This document shows, piece by piece, positions 43,589-52,800 of a stretch of DNA of 64,000 nucleotides. Under the pieces are notes generated by a model. That model was given only the letters and a program-made list of their open reading frames with translations. It ran no database searches and was not told the DNA's origin. The stretch's first letter is position 1. Each line of letters starts with the position of its first letter. The position numbers and the translations under genes are program-made. This DNA comes from Tautonia sociabilis. Lineage in GTDB: Bacteria; Planctomycetota; Planctomycetia; Isosphaerales; Isosphaeraceae. The DNA is taken from positions 186,001 through 250,000 of the forward strand of contig NZ_RYZH01000001.1 in the NCBI RefSeq assembly GCF_003977685.1, written 5' to 3'.

Positions 43589-45073
43589 ATGGCGAGCAAT
43601 GGCGGCGGGGCGGTCCCGATCACCGTGGCCCACGGCGACGGGATCGGCCCGGAGATCATGGAGGCAACGCTGGCGATCTTGCAGGAGGCTGGCGCCCGGC
43701 TCAAGCTGGAAACAATCCAGATCGGCGAGGCCGTGTACAAGGCCGGACACTCGGCCGGCATCACTCCTGAGGCGTGGGAGTCGCTCCGCCGGACGAAGGT
43801 GTTCCTCAAGGCTCCGATCACCACGCCCCAGGGAGGAGGCTTCAAGAGCCTCAATGTCACCGTCCGCAAGACGCTCGGCCTGTATGCCAATGTGCGCCCC
43901 TGTGTGGCCTACGCCCCTTATGTTCGCACGAAACACCCGGGCATGGATGTGGTGATCGTTCGAGAGAACGAAGAGGACCTCTACGCGGGCATCGAGCATC
44001 GCCAGACCGACCAGGTGATGCAGTGCTTGAAGCTCATCAGCCGTCCCGGGTGCGAAAAGATCGTGCGGTACGCCTTCGAGTACGCCCGGAAGAACAACCG
44101 CAAGAAGGTCACCTGCTTCACCAAAGACAATATCATGAAGCTGACCGACGGGTTGTTCCATAAAGTCTTCGACGAGATCGCCAAAGACTACCCCGAGATC
44201 GAGAACGAGCACTGGATCATCGACATCGGCGCCGCGAAGATGGCCGACACCCCCGGCGCCTTCGACGTGATCGTCATGCCGAACCTCTATGGCGACGTTC
44301 TCTCCGATGTCGCCGCCCAGATCGCCGGCTCGGTCGGGCTCGCCGGATCGGCCAACATCGGTGATCAGTGCGCGATGTTTGAGGCGATCCACGGCTCGGC
44401 CCCTCGGCGAGCGGGGCAGAACCTGGCCAACCCTTCCGGCTTGTTCCTTGGCGGCGTGATGATGCTCGTCCACATCGGCCAGACCGAGGCCGCCGAGCGG
44501 GCGCACAACGCCTGGCTGAAGACCCTGGAAGACGGCATCCACACGTACGACATCTTCGACGAGAAGGTGAGCAAGCGAAAGGTTGGCACCAAGGAGTTCG
44601 CCCAGGCCGTCATCGAGCGACTCGGTCAGAAGCCTGAGCATCTGAAGGCCGTCTCCTACGCTTCGGCGGGGGCTGCGCCCAGTCAGGATCGCTCCTCCCC
44701 GGCCGAGCGGTCACGCAACGCGACTTCCCGAGCGCGGAAGGAATTGGTCGGGGTGGATGTCTTTCTGGATTGGACCGCCGGTTCTCCGGACGACCTTGGC
44801 TCGACGCTCGCTCCGTTGGCCGGCCCCGAGCTTGAGCTGAAGATGATCAGCAACCGCGGGCTGAAAGTCTGGCCGAACGGCCTTCCGGAAACCTTTTGCA
44901 CCGATCACTGGCGCTGTCGCTTCATGAACGCCAAGGACGGGGCCCCAATCTCGCACCGTCAGGTCATCGACCTGCTTGGTCGGATCGAAACCGCCGGCCT
45001 CGACTTCATCAAGACCGAGCATCTCTGTACCTTCGACGGCGAGCCGGGATATTCCCTTGGTCAGGGGCAATGA
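43589..45073 (+). CDS. icd: NADP-type isocitrate dehydrogenase (long form)
   Basis: 494 aa from ATG 43589 with GGAG 9 nt upstream. Oxidises isocitrate to 2-oxoglutarate. The isocitrate/isopropylmalate dehydrogenase fold shows ITVAHGDGIGPEIM, the substrate loop SLNVTVRKTLGLYANVRPC, VIVRENEEDLYAGIEH, KDNIMKLTDGLF, IGAAKMADTPGAFDVIVMPNLYGDVLSD and EAIHGSAPRRAGQNLANP. The C-terminal extension of about 120 residues, after HLKAVSYA, matches the long Rickettsia/alpha-proteobacterial type. Codon use looks less GC-biased than the neighbours, as expected for strong expression or an acquired gene. A TTGACC/TACAAG promoter lies upstream. Confidence 0.93.
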   Translation: MASNGGGAVPITVAHGDGIGPEIMEATLAILQEAGARLKLETIQIGEAVYKAGHSAGITPEAWESLRRTKVFLKAPITTPQGGGFKSLNVTVRKTLGLYANVRPCVAYAPYVRTKHPGMDVVIVRENEEDLYAGIEHRQTDQVMQCLKLISRPGCEKIVRYAFEYARKNNRKKVTCFTKDNIMKLTDGLFHKVFDEIAKDYPEIENEHWIIDIGAAKMADTPGAFDVIVMPNLYGDVLSDVAAQIAGSVGLAGSANIGDQCAMFEAIHGSAPRRAGQNLANPSGLFLGGVMMLVHIGQTEAAERAHNAWLKTLEDGIHTYDIFDEKVSKRKVGTKEFAQAVIERLGQKPEHLKAVSYASAGAAPSQDRSSPAERSRNATSRARKELVGVDVFLDWTAGSPDDLGSTLAPLAGPELELKMISNRGLKVWPNGLPETFCTDHWRCRFMNAKDGAPISHRQVIDLLGRIETAGLDFIKTEHLCTFDGEPGYSLGQGQ

Positions 45074-45334
45074 TCCCGCTCCAGGAGCCAACCGGCGCCC
45101 CAGCCTCTTGAGCGATCGGCGCTCCGCGTCGCTTGAGAGTTGGGCGTGCCGGACCCGTCCTGGTCTTGGTCGTCTCCTCGGCAGCGAACCCGCCCTCGTT
45201 CGGACGCGCCGGATCAAGGGGCTTGCCCCTCTGCCCCACCTTCCGTGGACTCGGATCCGGGGAACGGTCCTCTTGGGCACGATCCCAAGCCTTCCGCGCG
45301 ATTCAGATCAGAACGTTCCTCGATCCGAGACCGG
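45074..45334. other. Short convergent gap after icd
   Basis: 261 bp between convergent genes. It holds a 6-bp hairpin CTTGGG-N6-CCCAAG (45272-45289) and AGGGGC-TT-GCCCCT (45217-45230), either of which may act as terminator. Confidence 0.4.
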
Positions 45335-48178
45335 TCACCAGCGCAGGCCGGGGCTTCGGTATCGACCCCGGATCCAGGAGGTTTTGGACAGATACGCCGA
45401 CGATTCGAGAATGCGAGCCAGGATCTCCGCGTCGCTGGCCCCGGCCTGCCGCGCCGACACCAGGGTCGCGATGAGGGCCGGGTCGGGATTCGTCGGCGGC
45501 GATCCGGCCGGAGCCCCGATGGGCACACGGAGCACCCCGTTGCTCTCATCCGGGAGGTAGCGGAACAGCAGGTTGACCACGTCCCGCTCGTAGGCCGGCG
45601 TGCTGAAGACCAGGGCCCGGGCCATGCTCTGCCTGGTCTCCCGGCCCCGGTTCAGCGCGTTGAGCCGCTCGGACAGGACGTTCTGGGGCAGCGGGTCGAC
45701 GCCGTAGAGGTCGCGGAAGGCGGCCCGGATGAACCCCTCGTTGGTGCCTCCGTTCCTGGCGAGGTATTCCGGAGAGCTGACGATCAGGATCCGGAGTTCC
45801 TCTCGGCTCGAAAAGCCCGACAGCGCGGCGATCGTCGCCGAATCGGCTTCTCGTCCCAAAAGTTGTTGGACTTGCTCCCGGACGTACTGGGCCCTGGCCT
45901 CGGGGGCGTCGATGATCGCCCGGAAGAAGGCACCGGGGGTGATTGCCCCCCGGGTGAACGCCTTCAGCCAGTCGCCCACCTCGTGCGGGGTCGGAGCGTT
46001 CTGGTTCACATCGATCAGGGCTGATCGCACGAGCCCCGCGGCCAGGGAGGTCCGCTCGTACCGCCCTCCACTGGCGATCAGTTTGGCCAGGATCCGCTCT
46101 TCTGGTTGACCTCCGATCCGGTCCATCAGCAGCGCGGCGATCGCCGCGTCGTCGAACGGAGCGTCGGGGAACTCGGTTCGATACGCGATCACCGCCGGCG
46201 CCGCGATCTCCAGCAGAACGAACTCCTCGGAGAGCAGCAGCAGGCGGGCGATCTCCTCGATCGGCAAGTAGCCGCCCTCCACCACCGGCACCAGCGCCGC
46301 CACCTCATCCGGGCGGATTGGCCTGCGGAAGATCGTCTGGTACATCCGGCCGAGGATGCCGGCGAGGGAGCCGTCCGTCTTGGCGATCGACTCGGGGGAG
46401 AGCAGCAGATCCCGGGCGATCTGCTCCGCCGTTCCCAAGGCGAGCCGCTGCTGGCCGTCGGCGATCTCCTGGGGGGTCGGTTCGCGTTGCAGGTAGCTGT
46501 CATACAGCTTGCGGAGGACGACCGTCCTGGCCTCGGGGGTCAGGGCGACGATGTCGGCCAGCGTCTTCGGCGTCCAGGTGTTGCTCAGGATCAGGCCCGA
46601 GAAGAACGCCAGGTCCGAGCCGCTCGCCTCCCGGCCGAGGATCGCCCGGAACGTCGCCCGGATGGATCGCTCGACGAAGTTCGGGCTCTGCGCGACCGCC
46701 TTCGCGTCGGCTGTCTTCCGGTGCATCGGCCAGGGGGGCGTCAGCGAACTCTCGGGGAGCTGGTAGACCCCCAGCGACCGGGGAGGGTTGACCTGGGCGA
46801 ACAGGTTCGACGAGGCGACCAGCTCCAGGCCGCCGACCCCGTCGAGCTGGCCGACCGCCGCGGCGTTGACGAGGCCGTCGGCCAGGCCTCCGGGGCCGAC
46901 CGGCGCCGTGATCCGCCACAGCTCGGCGCCGCTGCGGTCCAGGGCCACCATGTCCTGCAGGCTCGAGGCGATAATGTCCGGGTCGCCATCGCCGTCTGCG
47001 TCGGCGATGATCGGAGAGGTGTAGGTGTCGTTCAACCGAGGGGGGACGTCCACCAGCCGGATCCCTCCCTCGAAGCCGGGCAGCGGTTGGCCGTTGCCCC
47101 GGACCGCGTGGACGTGGCCGGCGAAGTCGACCGCCACGACCTCCAGCCGGCCATCGCCGTCCAGGTCGGCCACGGCCGGAGAGCTGTACACCTGGCGGTC
47201 CTGCGAGGAGTCGGTCGTGGTCCGGTAAGGCCAGCCGGGGACGATGTTGCCCTGGTGGTCGTAGGCGTGGATCGCGTTGGCCGCCACCCGGGCCTGCTCC
47301 CGGCGATCGGGGGAGAGGCTGGGATCCAGCAGGGAGAAGTTGATCCCCGTGCCGACGACGATCTCCAGGCACCCGTCCCCCGTCAGATCGGCCAGCACCG
47401 GAGACGACCAGATCACCTCGCCGACCGGAATGCGGAACTTCGCCGATCCGTTGGCGTTCAGGACGTTGATCAGTCCGCCGGCCCGGAAGTACGGGTTGTC
47501 GCTGGTGTCGCTGCCGAAGACGACCTCGTTGCGGCCGTCCCGGTCGATGTCGCCGACGACGGCGCCGGACTCGATCGTGTCGTCGTTCTGGAATCGCCAG
47601 AGCAGCGACCCGTCTTGCCGGAAGGCACTGACATGGTGGCTGAACGAGGTGACGACGATCTCCGGCACGCCGTCGCCGTCCAGGTCCCCGGAGGCCAGTG
47701 GGCCGACGACGCCGGCCGACCCGTTGTCGCCGCTGCTCTGGGGCCAGCCGGGGAGCAGTCGACCGGTGGCGGCGTCCCAAGCGAAGACGCGGCCGTCCTC
47801 CAATTTGTTGGGGGAGGAAGCCTCGTCCCGTCCCAGCCCGGCGACGATCATCTTCGAGCCATCGGGCCGATCGAGCACGATCGGCGTGGCCTTGACGTTC
47901 GCCTCCGCCCCGGTTTCATACCGCTGGAATTCGCGGAGCCGGCCGTCCGATCCGGTCGTATACGCGACCAACCTCCCGCCGGAGGCCGGGGTCAGGATCT
48001 CGTCCCGGCCGTCGCCGTCCAGGTCCGCCAACACCGGGGAGCCCACGAAGGGGGTCGAGCGCCAGGCCCCCTGGGGAAGCTCCAGCGGGGAGCCCGGATA
48101 CGGCTGAGGGGAGCTGAGCACCAGTCGGGGCTCCAGCGACTCGACGCCCGGGAGGGGTCGCCTCGACTTCGGCAGCAT
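45335..48178 (-). CDS. Surface protein with FG-GAP/VCBS propeller and DUF4214 repeats
   Basis: 947 aa from ATG 48178 with GAGGG 7 nt upstream. Residues 10-20 read VESLEPRLVLS, the 'LEPR-LLS' leader common on large exported planctomycete proteins. From about residue 45 to 470 are FG-GAP/VCBS repeats: SPVLADLDGDGRDEIL, GDIDRDGRNEVVFGSDT, DLTGDGCLEIVVGTG, DLDGDGRLEVVAVDF and IIADADGDGDPDIIAS, calcium-loop motifs of an integrin-like propeller. The C-terminal half (about 490-900) has repeated helical DUF4214-like units with LYDSYLQREPTPQEIADGQQRL and QQLLGREADSATIAAL. Likely cell-surface attached, but ligand and anchoring are unknown. Confidence 0.9.
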   Translation of the reverse strand: MLPKSRRPLPGVESLEPRLVLSSPQPYPGSPLELPQGAWRSTPFVGSPVLADLDGDGRDEILTPASGGRLVAYTTGSDGRLREFQRYETGAEANVKATPIVLDRPDGSKMIVAGLGRDEASSPNKLEDGRVFAWDAATGRLLPGWPQSSGDNGSAGVVGPLASGDLDGDGVPEIVVTSFSHHVSAFRQDGSLLWRFQNDDTIESGAVVGDIDRDGRNEVVFGSDTSDNPYFRAGGLINVLNANGSAKFRIPVGEVIWSSPVLADLTGDGCLEIVVGTGINFSLLDPSLSPDRREQARVAANAIHAYDHQGNIVPGWPYRTTTDSSQDRQVYSSPAVADLDGDGRLEVVAVDFAGHVHAVRGNGQPLPGFEGGIRLVDVPPRLNDTYTSPIIADADGDGDPDIIASSLQDMVALDRSGAELWRITAPVGPGGLADGLVNAAAVGQLDGVGGLELVASSNLFAQVNPPRSLGVYQLPESSLTPPWPMHRKTADAKAVAQSPNFVERSIRATFRAILGREASGSDLAFFSGLILSNTWTPKTLADIVALTPEARTVVLRKLYDSYLQREPTPQEIADGQQRLALGTAEQIARDLLLSPESIAKTDGSLAGILGRMYQTIFRRPIRPDEVAALVPVVEGGYLPIEEIARLLLLSEEFVLLEIAAPAVIAYRTEFPDAPFDDAAIAALLMDRIGGQPEERILAKLIASGGRYERTSLAAGLVRSALIDVNQNAPTPHEVGDWLKAFTRGAITPGAFFRAIIDAPEARAQYVREQVQQLLGREADSATIAALSGFSSREELRILIVSSPEYLARNGGTNEGFIRAAFRDLYGVDPLPQNVLSERLNALNRGRETRQSMARALVFSTPAYERDVVNLLFRYLPDESNGVLRVPIGAPAGSPPTNPDPALIATLVSARQAGASDAEILARILESSAYLSKTSWIRGRYRSPGLRW

Positions 48179-48282
48179 GTTGCACCCTCGACGACGAGGG
48201 ACGGATCGACGACGAGTTCCTCGAGCCGATCGGCCCCGATGGGAGGTCAGGGGGACTGGAACGCCCCCCGGAAGAGCTCGGT

Positions 48283-48330
48283 GGGGCCCCGGGGGCCGGC
48301 TCCAAGGCCGACGCCGGCCCCCGGGGTTCC
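48283..48330 (-). promoter_or_regulatory. 18-bp stem-loop in the leader of the FG-GAP gene
   Basis: CCCCGGGGGCCGGC (48287-48300) and 48313-48326 pair perfectly over 14 bp around a 12-nt loop, extended by two G/T wobbles and two G/C pairs. It lies between a promoter candidate and the start at 48178. Confidence 0.6.
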
Positions 48331-48345
48331 ATTTGTCTGAAGAGA

Positions 48346-48374
48346 ACAGTAGCTCCCGTCCGGAAGGGCAACAA
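48346..48374 (-). promoter_or_regulatory. Possible promoter of the FG-GAP gene
   Basis: TTGTTG (48369-48374) and TACTGT (48346-48351) on the minus strand, 17 bp apart, in a locally AT-rich stretch. Only three matches each to the consensus. Confidence 0.35.
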
Positions 48375-48550
48375 TCCGACCGGCCCCGGCTGGGGCCGTC
48401 CTCGGGCCTCGTCGCTCCCGGCGGCTCGCCCCGAGTCGGCTCCCTCGGGCTCGGGACGGTCGGGATCCGGGGAGTGCGTGCCGGCTCGACCACGACGAGG
48501 CCGACTGGCGTCCGGGTCGAGCGTCGACGCATTGACGGTCGAGGTCGAAG

Positions 48551-51500
48551 TCAGTGGCCTCGGCCGAAGCGCTGCGCTTCCGCCTTGCGACTGGAGAGGA
48601 ACTCTACCAGGTCACGCAGGTCGCGCTTCGAGAGCTGCTTGATCAGGTCCGCCGGCATCGCCGAGACCCCCCGCCGGCTCTCCTCGATCTGGTCCTTGGG
48701 GACGGTGATCAGCTTGCCTTCGGCGTCCATCAGGGTGAGGGTCTCCCCGGAGTCGTCCTTGACGATCCCCGAGAGGACCTGGCCGTCGGCGGTGGCCACC
48801 ACGAGCGTTTCGAACCCCTCGGCGATCTCGACGTCCGGGGCGACGATCGACCGCAGCAGGTAGGCCCGGTCCCGCTTCGCCCCGATGTCGGAGAGCGCCG
48901 GGCCGACCTCTCCTCCCCGGCCGTCGATCTGATGGCAGCGCTGGCACTGCGCCTCGGTCCGGAAGTAGAAGATGCGGAACCCCCGGCGGGCGTCTCCCCC
49001 CTCGAGGGCCTCCAGATACGGCCCGAGCGGATCCCCCTCGGGCCGAGCGGCCTCGTACCGGGCGAGCTTCTCCCGCAGGTCGGAGTCGGACCGCTGCGCC
49101 GCCGCCTCGATCAGATCCAATTGGAGCGCTCCCGGCACGTCCCCGGCCAGGAGCCGGTCGAGCCAGGTCGACAGGATTCGGTCCGCCTCCTCCGACTCCA
49201 TGCCGCCCAGAGTCGCCAGCGCGCCCTGGCGCTCGGCCGTCGAGCCGTTCTGAAGCACCGCCTCAAGGATCGGCAACGCCTCGGCCGGCTCCAGGCCCGA
49301 GAGCAGGCGGAGCCCCTCGGTGCGGACCAGCTCGTTCGAGTCGGTGGTCGACCGCCGGGCGACCTCCGCCAGCCGGGGGTCCCCCAGCGCCTCCAGCGCT
49401 CGGATCGCCTCCAGGCGCGCCTCCGGACCGATCGAGTCGTCGGCGAACAACTCGAACAGGGCCGGGCCGGCATCGGAGAGCCGCAACGCCGCGACCGCCC
49501 TCGCCGCCGCCATCCGGACGCGATCGGGAGCCGACTCCAGCAGCCCGGCAACCCTCGGCCGAAGCTCCTCGACGGCCGAGTCCGCCGGCCGGCTCGCGAT
49601 CGGACGCCAGAGGCCGACAATGCGGTCTCTCCCGGCCGGCTCGGCCCAATCGGCGAGGATCTCCAGCGCCTCGACCCGGATCTCCTCCGGCATTTTCTCG
49701 TCCGAGGCGATCCGGGAAACCGCCTCGGCCGCCTCCGGCCCGCCGACCCTCAGGTTCGCGTTCAACACGCGGCGGAGCAGGGGGGGAGGCATCTCCGCGC
49801 TCACCTCCAGCGCGGCGAGTTTCGCCAGGGCCCCCTCGATCGGAGCGTCGTTGATCGCCCTGGCGGCCTCCAGAACGATCCTCGGCTCCGGGTCGTCCAG
49901 GAACCGGGCCAGTTCGGGATCCTGCTGGCGGCGGTAGACGAGCAGGGTCGCCAGCCGAACCGAGGCCGACTCGTCCCCCGCCAGCCGATGGAGGTCCTCC
50001 GTGTCGGCCGCTCCGAGCAGCCCCATGACGCCCGAGTGGCGGAGGTAGGGGTCGCGGTCGGCGTTCTCCCGAATCATGTTCACCAGGGCGTCGACGCTCT
50101 CGTCGAACCTCCCGAGCTTGCCGAGGGCGATCGCCGAGAACATCCGGACCCGGGGGTGCTCGTCGGAGAGACGATCGATGAGGCTGAGCCTTGCGGATTG
50201 ACGGAACCGAGTCCCCCTGAGGGCATCCGGCGGGTTCTCCAGCCGGTCGCCGAGCACCTTCGCCGCCTGTCCCCGGATCTGAGGCGAGTTGTCCTCCAGG
50301 GCTCCGCGCACGGCGGCCAGCGCCGAGAGCTCCGATCGGCCGATCTGCCCGAGCGCCCAGACCGCATGCAGCCGGGTCATCTCGTTGTCGTCCTGAGCCG
50401 CGGCCGAGAGGGGGTCGATCGCCTCGGCCCCGAGACCGGCCAGGGCGAACTGCGCCCGCTGCCGGACGCGCTGGTCCGCATGCCCGAGCAGGGCGATCAG
50501 CTCGTCCGTCGTCCGCTGCTCGAACCCCTCGGCCAGCAGCCGGGCGACCTCGGCCACGATCGCGTCGGCCGAGCCGTCCGGCGTCAGGTGGTAGATCCTC
50601 CCCTTGGTCGGCTTCTCCCAGCCCTCGACCCAGTCACTCACGAACAGGCCGCCGGAGGGGGGGAAGTCAACGTCGGTGGCGAGGATCGACCAGAAGAACG
50701 GGTGCTCATCCACCGGCCGGAAACTGGCCCCCTTCGGCTCGACGGCGAACGACCGGATGCCGCTGCTGCCGGCGGTGCCCCGGAAGTCGGCAAGGAAGAA
50801 GTGGTCGGCGTACCGATCGGGGAGGCCGGCGCCTCCCGGGTTGTAGGCGAATCCCGACGGGCCGTCGCTCAGGTTCGCCAGCGGGGGAAGCAGGTAGGCG
50901 GCGTCGTTCCCCTCCTCGATCGGCTTCCAGAGGTTCTCGGCGTTCCAGGGCCCTCGGGAGTTCGGCTCGTTGATGTACTGCCAGCCCATGTGCCAGCCGG
51001 AGTCCCCCCCCTCGACCACGTCGACCAGCCGGGCGCGGTCGCCGCCGTCGCTGTTGTTGTCCACGGTGAAGAGGTTGCCGTACTGGTCGAAGGCCAGCTC
51101 CTGCGGGTTCCGCAGGCCGCTGGCGAAGACTTCCAGGTTCGAGCCGTCCGGGTCGCAGCGCAGGACCGCTCCGGTGTGCGGCACGGCCAGGCGAGTCCCT
51201 TCGAGCGTCTCCACGTTGAATCCCCGGTCGCCGATCGAGAAGTAGAGCTTCCCGTCCGGCCCGAAGATGAGCCCGTGCAGGTCGTGGCCGAGGAAGCCCA
51301 CGTGGACGCCGTATCCCGAGTGCAAGACCCGGCGGACGTCGGCCTGGCGGTCGCCGTCGGTGTCTCGGAGCAGCCAGAGATCGGGGATGCAGGCGTACCA
51401 GACGTCTCCCCCTCGGGCGAGCACCCCGGCGCCGATGCCCGCGGCCACATCGTCGAAGCCGGAGGCGAAGACCGTCGCCTCGTCGGCCTTCCCGTCGCCA

Positions 51501-51940
51501 TCGGCGTCGACAACCAGCCGGAGGCGGTCGGGGGCGACGCCGTAATTCGCGAAGGTCTCCTCGTCGAGATACTCCCGGTACATGGCGACGCGGTCCTCGA
51601 CCGAGGTCGCGGCCAGGTCGTCGTCCAGCCAGTTCATGTGGTCCCGGTTGTCGGTCACTCCCTGCCCGTGCCGGAACGTCTCGGCGACGTAGACGCGGCC
51701 CCGGTCGTCGATGGCGAAGGCGACCGGATTGGCCAGCATCGGCTCGGCGGCCCAGGTCGAGACGGAGAACCCCTCCGGCACCCGGAAGCCGGCGATCGCC
51801 CGCTCGGCCTCATCGGAGGCCGGCGCGATCTCCGGCTCGAAGCCGTCCGAGTCGGCCGCCTCGGACAGCTCCGAGAGGCCGAGGATCGCCACCAGGACAA
51901 GTCCTATCGCCGAGCCCCGGGGATTCGCGGGTCGATCCAT
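48551..51940 (-). CDS. PVC-type membrane-bound c-heme dehydrogenase-like protein
   Basis: 1129 aa. Signal peptide (GSAIGLVLVAILGLSELSEA), then a PVC-specific propeller domain (residues about 50-470): GFRVPEGFSVSTWAAEPMLANPVAFAIDDRGRVYVAETF, GHDLHGLIFGPDGKLYFSIGDRG, LRNPQELAFDQYGNLFTVDNNSDGGDRARLVD and DWVEGWEKPTKGRIYHL. The middle (about 480-950) consists of HEAT-like helix pairs. At about residue 1000 is one c-heme site CQRCHQIDGRGGEVGPALSDIG with a downstream Met. It should be a periplasmic electron-transfer or dehydrogenase protein; such proteins are abundant in planctomycetes and their substrates are mostly unknown. TACAAT on the minus strand at 52048-52053 may be its -10. Confidence 0.9.
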   Translation of the reverse strand: MDRPANPRGSAIGLVLVAILGLSELSEAADSDGFEPEIAPASDEAERAIAGFRVPEGFSVSTWAAEPMLANPVAFAIDDRGRVYVAETFRHGQGVTDNRDHMNWLDDDLAATSVEDRVAMYREYLDEETFANYGVAPDRLRLVVDADGDGKADEATVFASGFDDVAAGIGAGVLARGGDVWYACIPDLWLLRDTDGDRQADVRRVLHSGYGVHVGFLGHDLHGLIFGPDGKLYFSIGDRGFNVETLEGTRLAVPHTGAVLRCDPDGSNLEVFASGLRNPQELAFDQYGNLFTVDNNSDGGDRARLVDVVEGGDSGWHMGWQYINEPNSRGPWNAENLWKPIEEGNDAAYLLPPLANLSDGPSGFAYNPGGAGLPDRYADHFFLADFRGTAGSSGIRSFAVEPKGASFRPVDEHPFFWSILATDVDFPPSGGLFVSDWVEGWEKPTKGRIYHLTPDGSADAIVAEVARLLAEGFEQRTTDELIALLGHADQRVRQRAQFALAGLGAEAIDPLSAAAQDDNEMTRLHAVWALGQIGRSELSALAAVRGALEDNSPQIRGQAAKVLGDRLENPPDALRGTRFRQSARLSLIDRLSDEHPRVRMFSAIALGKLGRFDESVDALVNMIRENADRDPYLRHSGVMGLLGAADTEDLHRLAGDESASVRLATLLVYRRQQDPELARFLDDPEPRIVLEAARAINDAPIEGALAKLAALEVSAEMPPPLLRRVLNANLRVGGPEAAEAVSRIASDEKMPEEIRVEALEILADWAEPAGRDRIVGLWRPIASRPADSAVEELRPRVAGLLESAPDRVRMAAARAVAALRLSDAGPALFELFADDSIGPEARLEAIRALEALGDPRLAEVARRSTTDSNELVRTEGLRLLSGLEPAEALPILEAVLQNGSTAERQGALATLGGMESEEADRILSTWLDRLLAGDVPGALQLDLIEAAAQRSDSDLREKLARYEAARPEGDPLGPYLEALEGGDARRGFRIFYFRTEAQCQRCHQIDGRGGEVGPALSDIGAKRDRAYLLRSIVAPDVEIAEGFETLVVATADGQVLSGIVKDDSGETLTLMDAEGKLITVPKDQIEESRRGVSAMPADLIKQLSKRDLRDLVEFLSSRKAEAQRFGRGH

Positions 51941-52047
51941 GGGACGAGTCGCCTCGCTGAGTAGGGAGAGGCGGCCGGGCGCCGTAACCGGGTCGCGGGC
52001 CGGGCACCGCCGTCGAGATCAGCAGGGAAATGCGGTTGGATGGGGTG

Positions 52048-52053
52048 ATTGTA
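52048..52053 (-). promoter_or_regulatory. -10-like TACAAT before the PVC heme gene
   Basis: TACAAT on the minus strand in the context CTCCGCTACAATC, 108 nt before the start at 51940. No recognisable -35. Confidence 0.35.
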
Positions 52054-52113
52054 GCGGAGCCCCGCACGCTCTCCCACCCCCCGCCGACCTTGCTCGCCGG
52101 CGCCGCCAACGAC

Positions 52114-52119
52114 TATCAT
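52114..52119 (+). promoter_or_regulatory. -10-like TATCAT before the response regulator
   Basis: TATCAT (52114-52119) with TTGCTC (52090-52095) 18 bp upstream, 77 nt before the response-regulator start. Confidence 0.35.
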
Positions 52120-52195
52120 GGGGACATCGGCTCGCTCGCCTCCCCTCCCCTTCGGGGGGCGTGCCGACCGCCTTCCCGACGGAGCCCAACCGACG

Positions 52196-52588
52196 ATGCC
52201 CGCCACCGCCCACAAGACCGTCCTCCTGGTGGACGACGACCCCGAGATCATCGACTCGATGCGGACCGTCCTCGAGGGCAAGGGCTACCGGGTGCTCGTC
52301 GCCCGGGACGGGAACGCCGGGCTTGCCGCCGCCGAGCGCGAGGAGCCGGATCTGATCATCCTCGACATGATGATGCCGCGCAAGAGCGGGTTCCTTGTCC
52401 TGGAGAAGCTCCGCACCCGCCCCGAGGGGCTCATCCCCACCATCATGATCACCGGCAACGAGGGGAGCCGGCACCGCGCCTACGCCGAGTTCCTCGGCGT
52501 CAAGGACTACATCCGCAAGCCCTTCGCCATGGAGAAGCTCCTCCGCTCCGTCGACACCATCCTTCAGGGCGAATCGAAGAAGGCCTGA
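52196..52588 (+). CDS. Single-domain response regulator
   Basis: 130 aa from ATG 52196 (CGGAG 12 nt upstream). The receiver fold is complete: HKTVLLVDDDPEIIDSM with the acidic pocket, the phospho-acceptor Asp57 in LIILDMMMP, the threonine in PTIMITGNEG and the lysine in YIRKPF. There is no output domain, so it acts through another protein or on another regulator. The helix-4 region ITGNEGSRHRAYAEFLGVKDYI is like the planctomycete 'DNA-binding-less' type. No histidine kinase gene is adjacent. Confidence 0.92.
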   Translation: MPATAHKTVLLVDDDPEIIDSMRTVLEGKGYRVLVARDGNAGLAAAEREEPDLIILDMMMPRKSGFLVLEKLRTRPEGLIPTIMITGNEGSRHRAYAEFLGVKDYIRKPFAMEKLLRSVDTILQGESKKA

Positions 52589-52668
52589 TCCCCGCCTCCT
52601 CCCCCCCTCTCGCCGAATCGGCCGAGGGCCGATCGCCTCGGGACCCGGAGCCGGCCGGCCCCGAATCC

Positions 52669-52690
52669 GCCCGCCCTTCTCCTGGCGGGC
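52669..52690 (+). terminator. Hairpin after the response regulator
   Basis: GCCCGCC (52669-52675) pairs with GGCGGGC (52684-52690) around an 8-nt loop, 80 bp after the stop and just before TAGAAT (52707-52712), a -10-like hexamer for the next gene. Confidence 0.45.
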
Positions 52691-52800
52691 CTGCGCTCGC
52701 CGCCGATAGAATGGCCGTCGGCCCGGGGCCGCCTGCGCGGTCGGCCCGATCGCCCGGCCCCGGGTCGCGCCATCGACCCCGAAGCGGGAGGGACGCCACC

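Noticed and set aside
48554-51964. 1136-residue plus-strand open frame opposite the PVC heme gene
   Set aside because: The PVC gene has signal peptide, domains and a c-heme site; the antisense frame is Arg/Gly/Pro/Val-rich without motifs.
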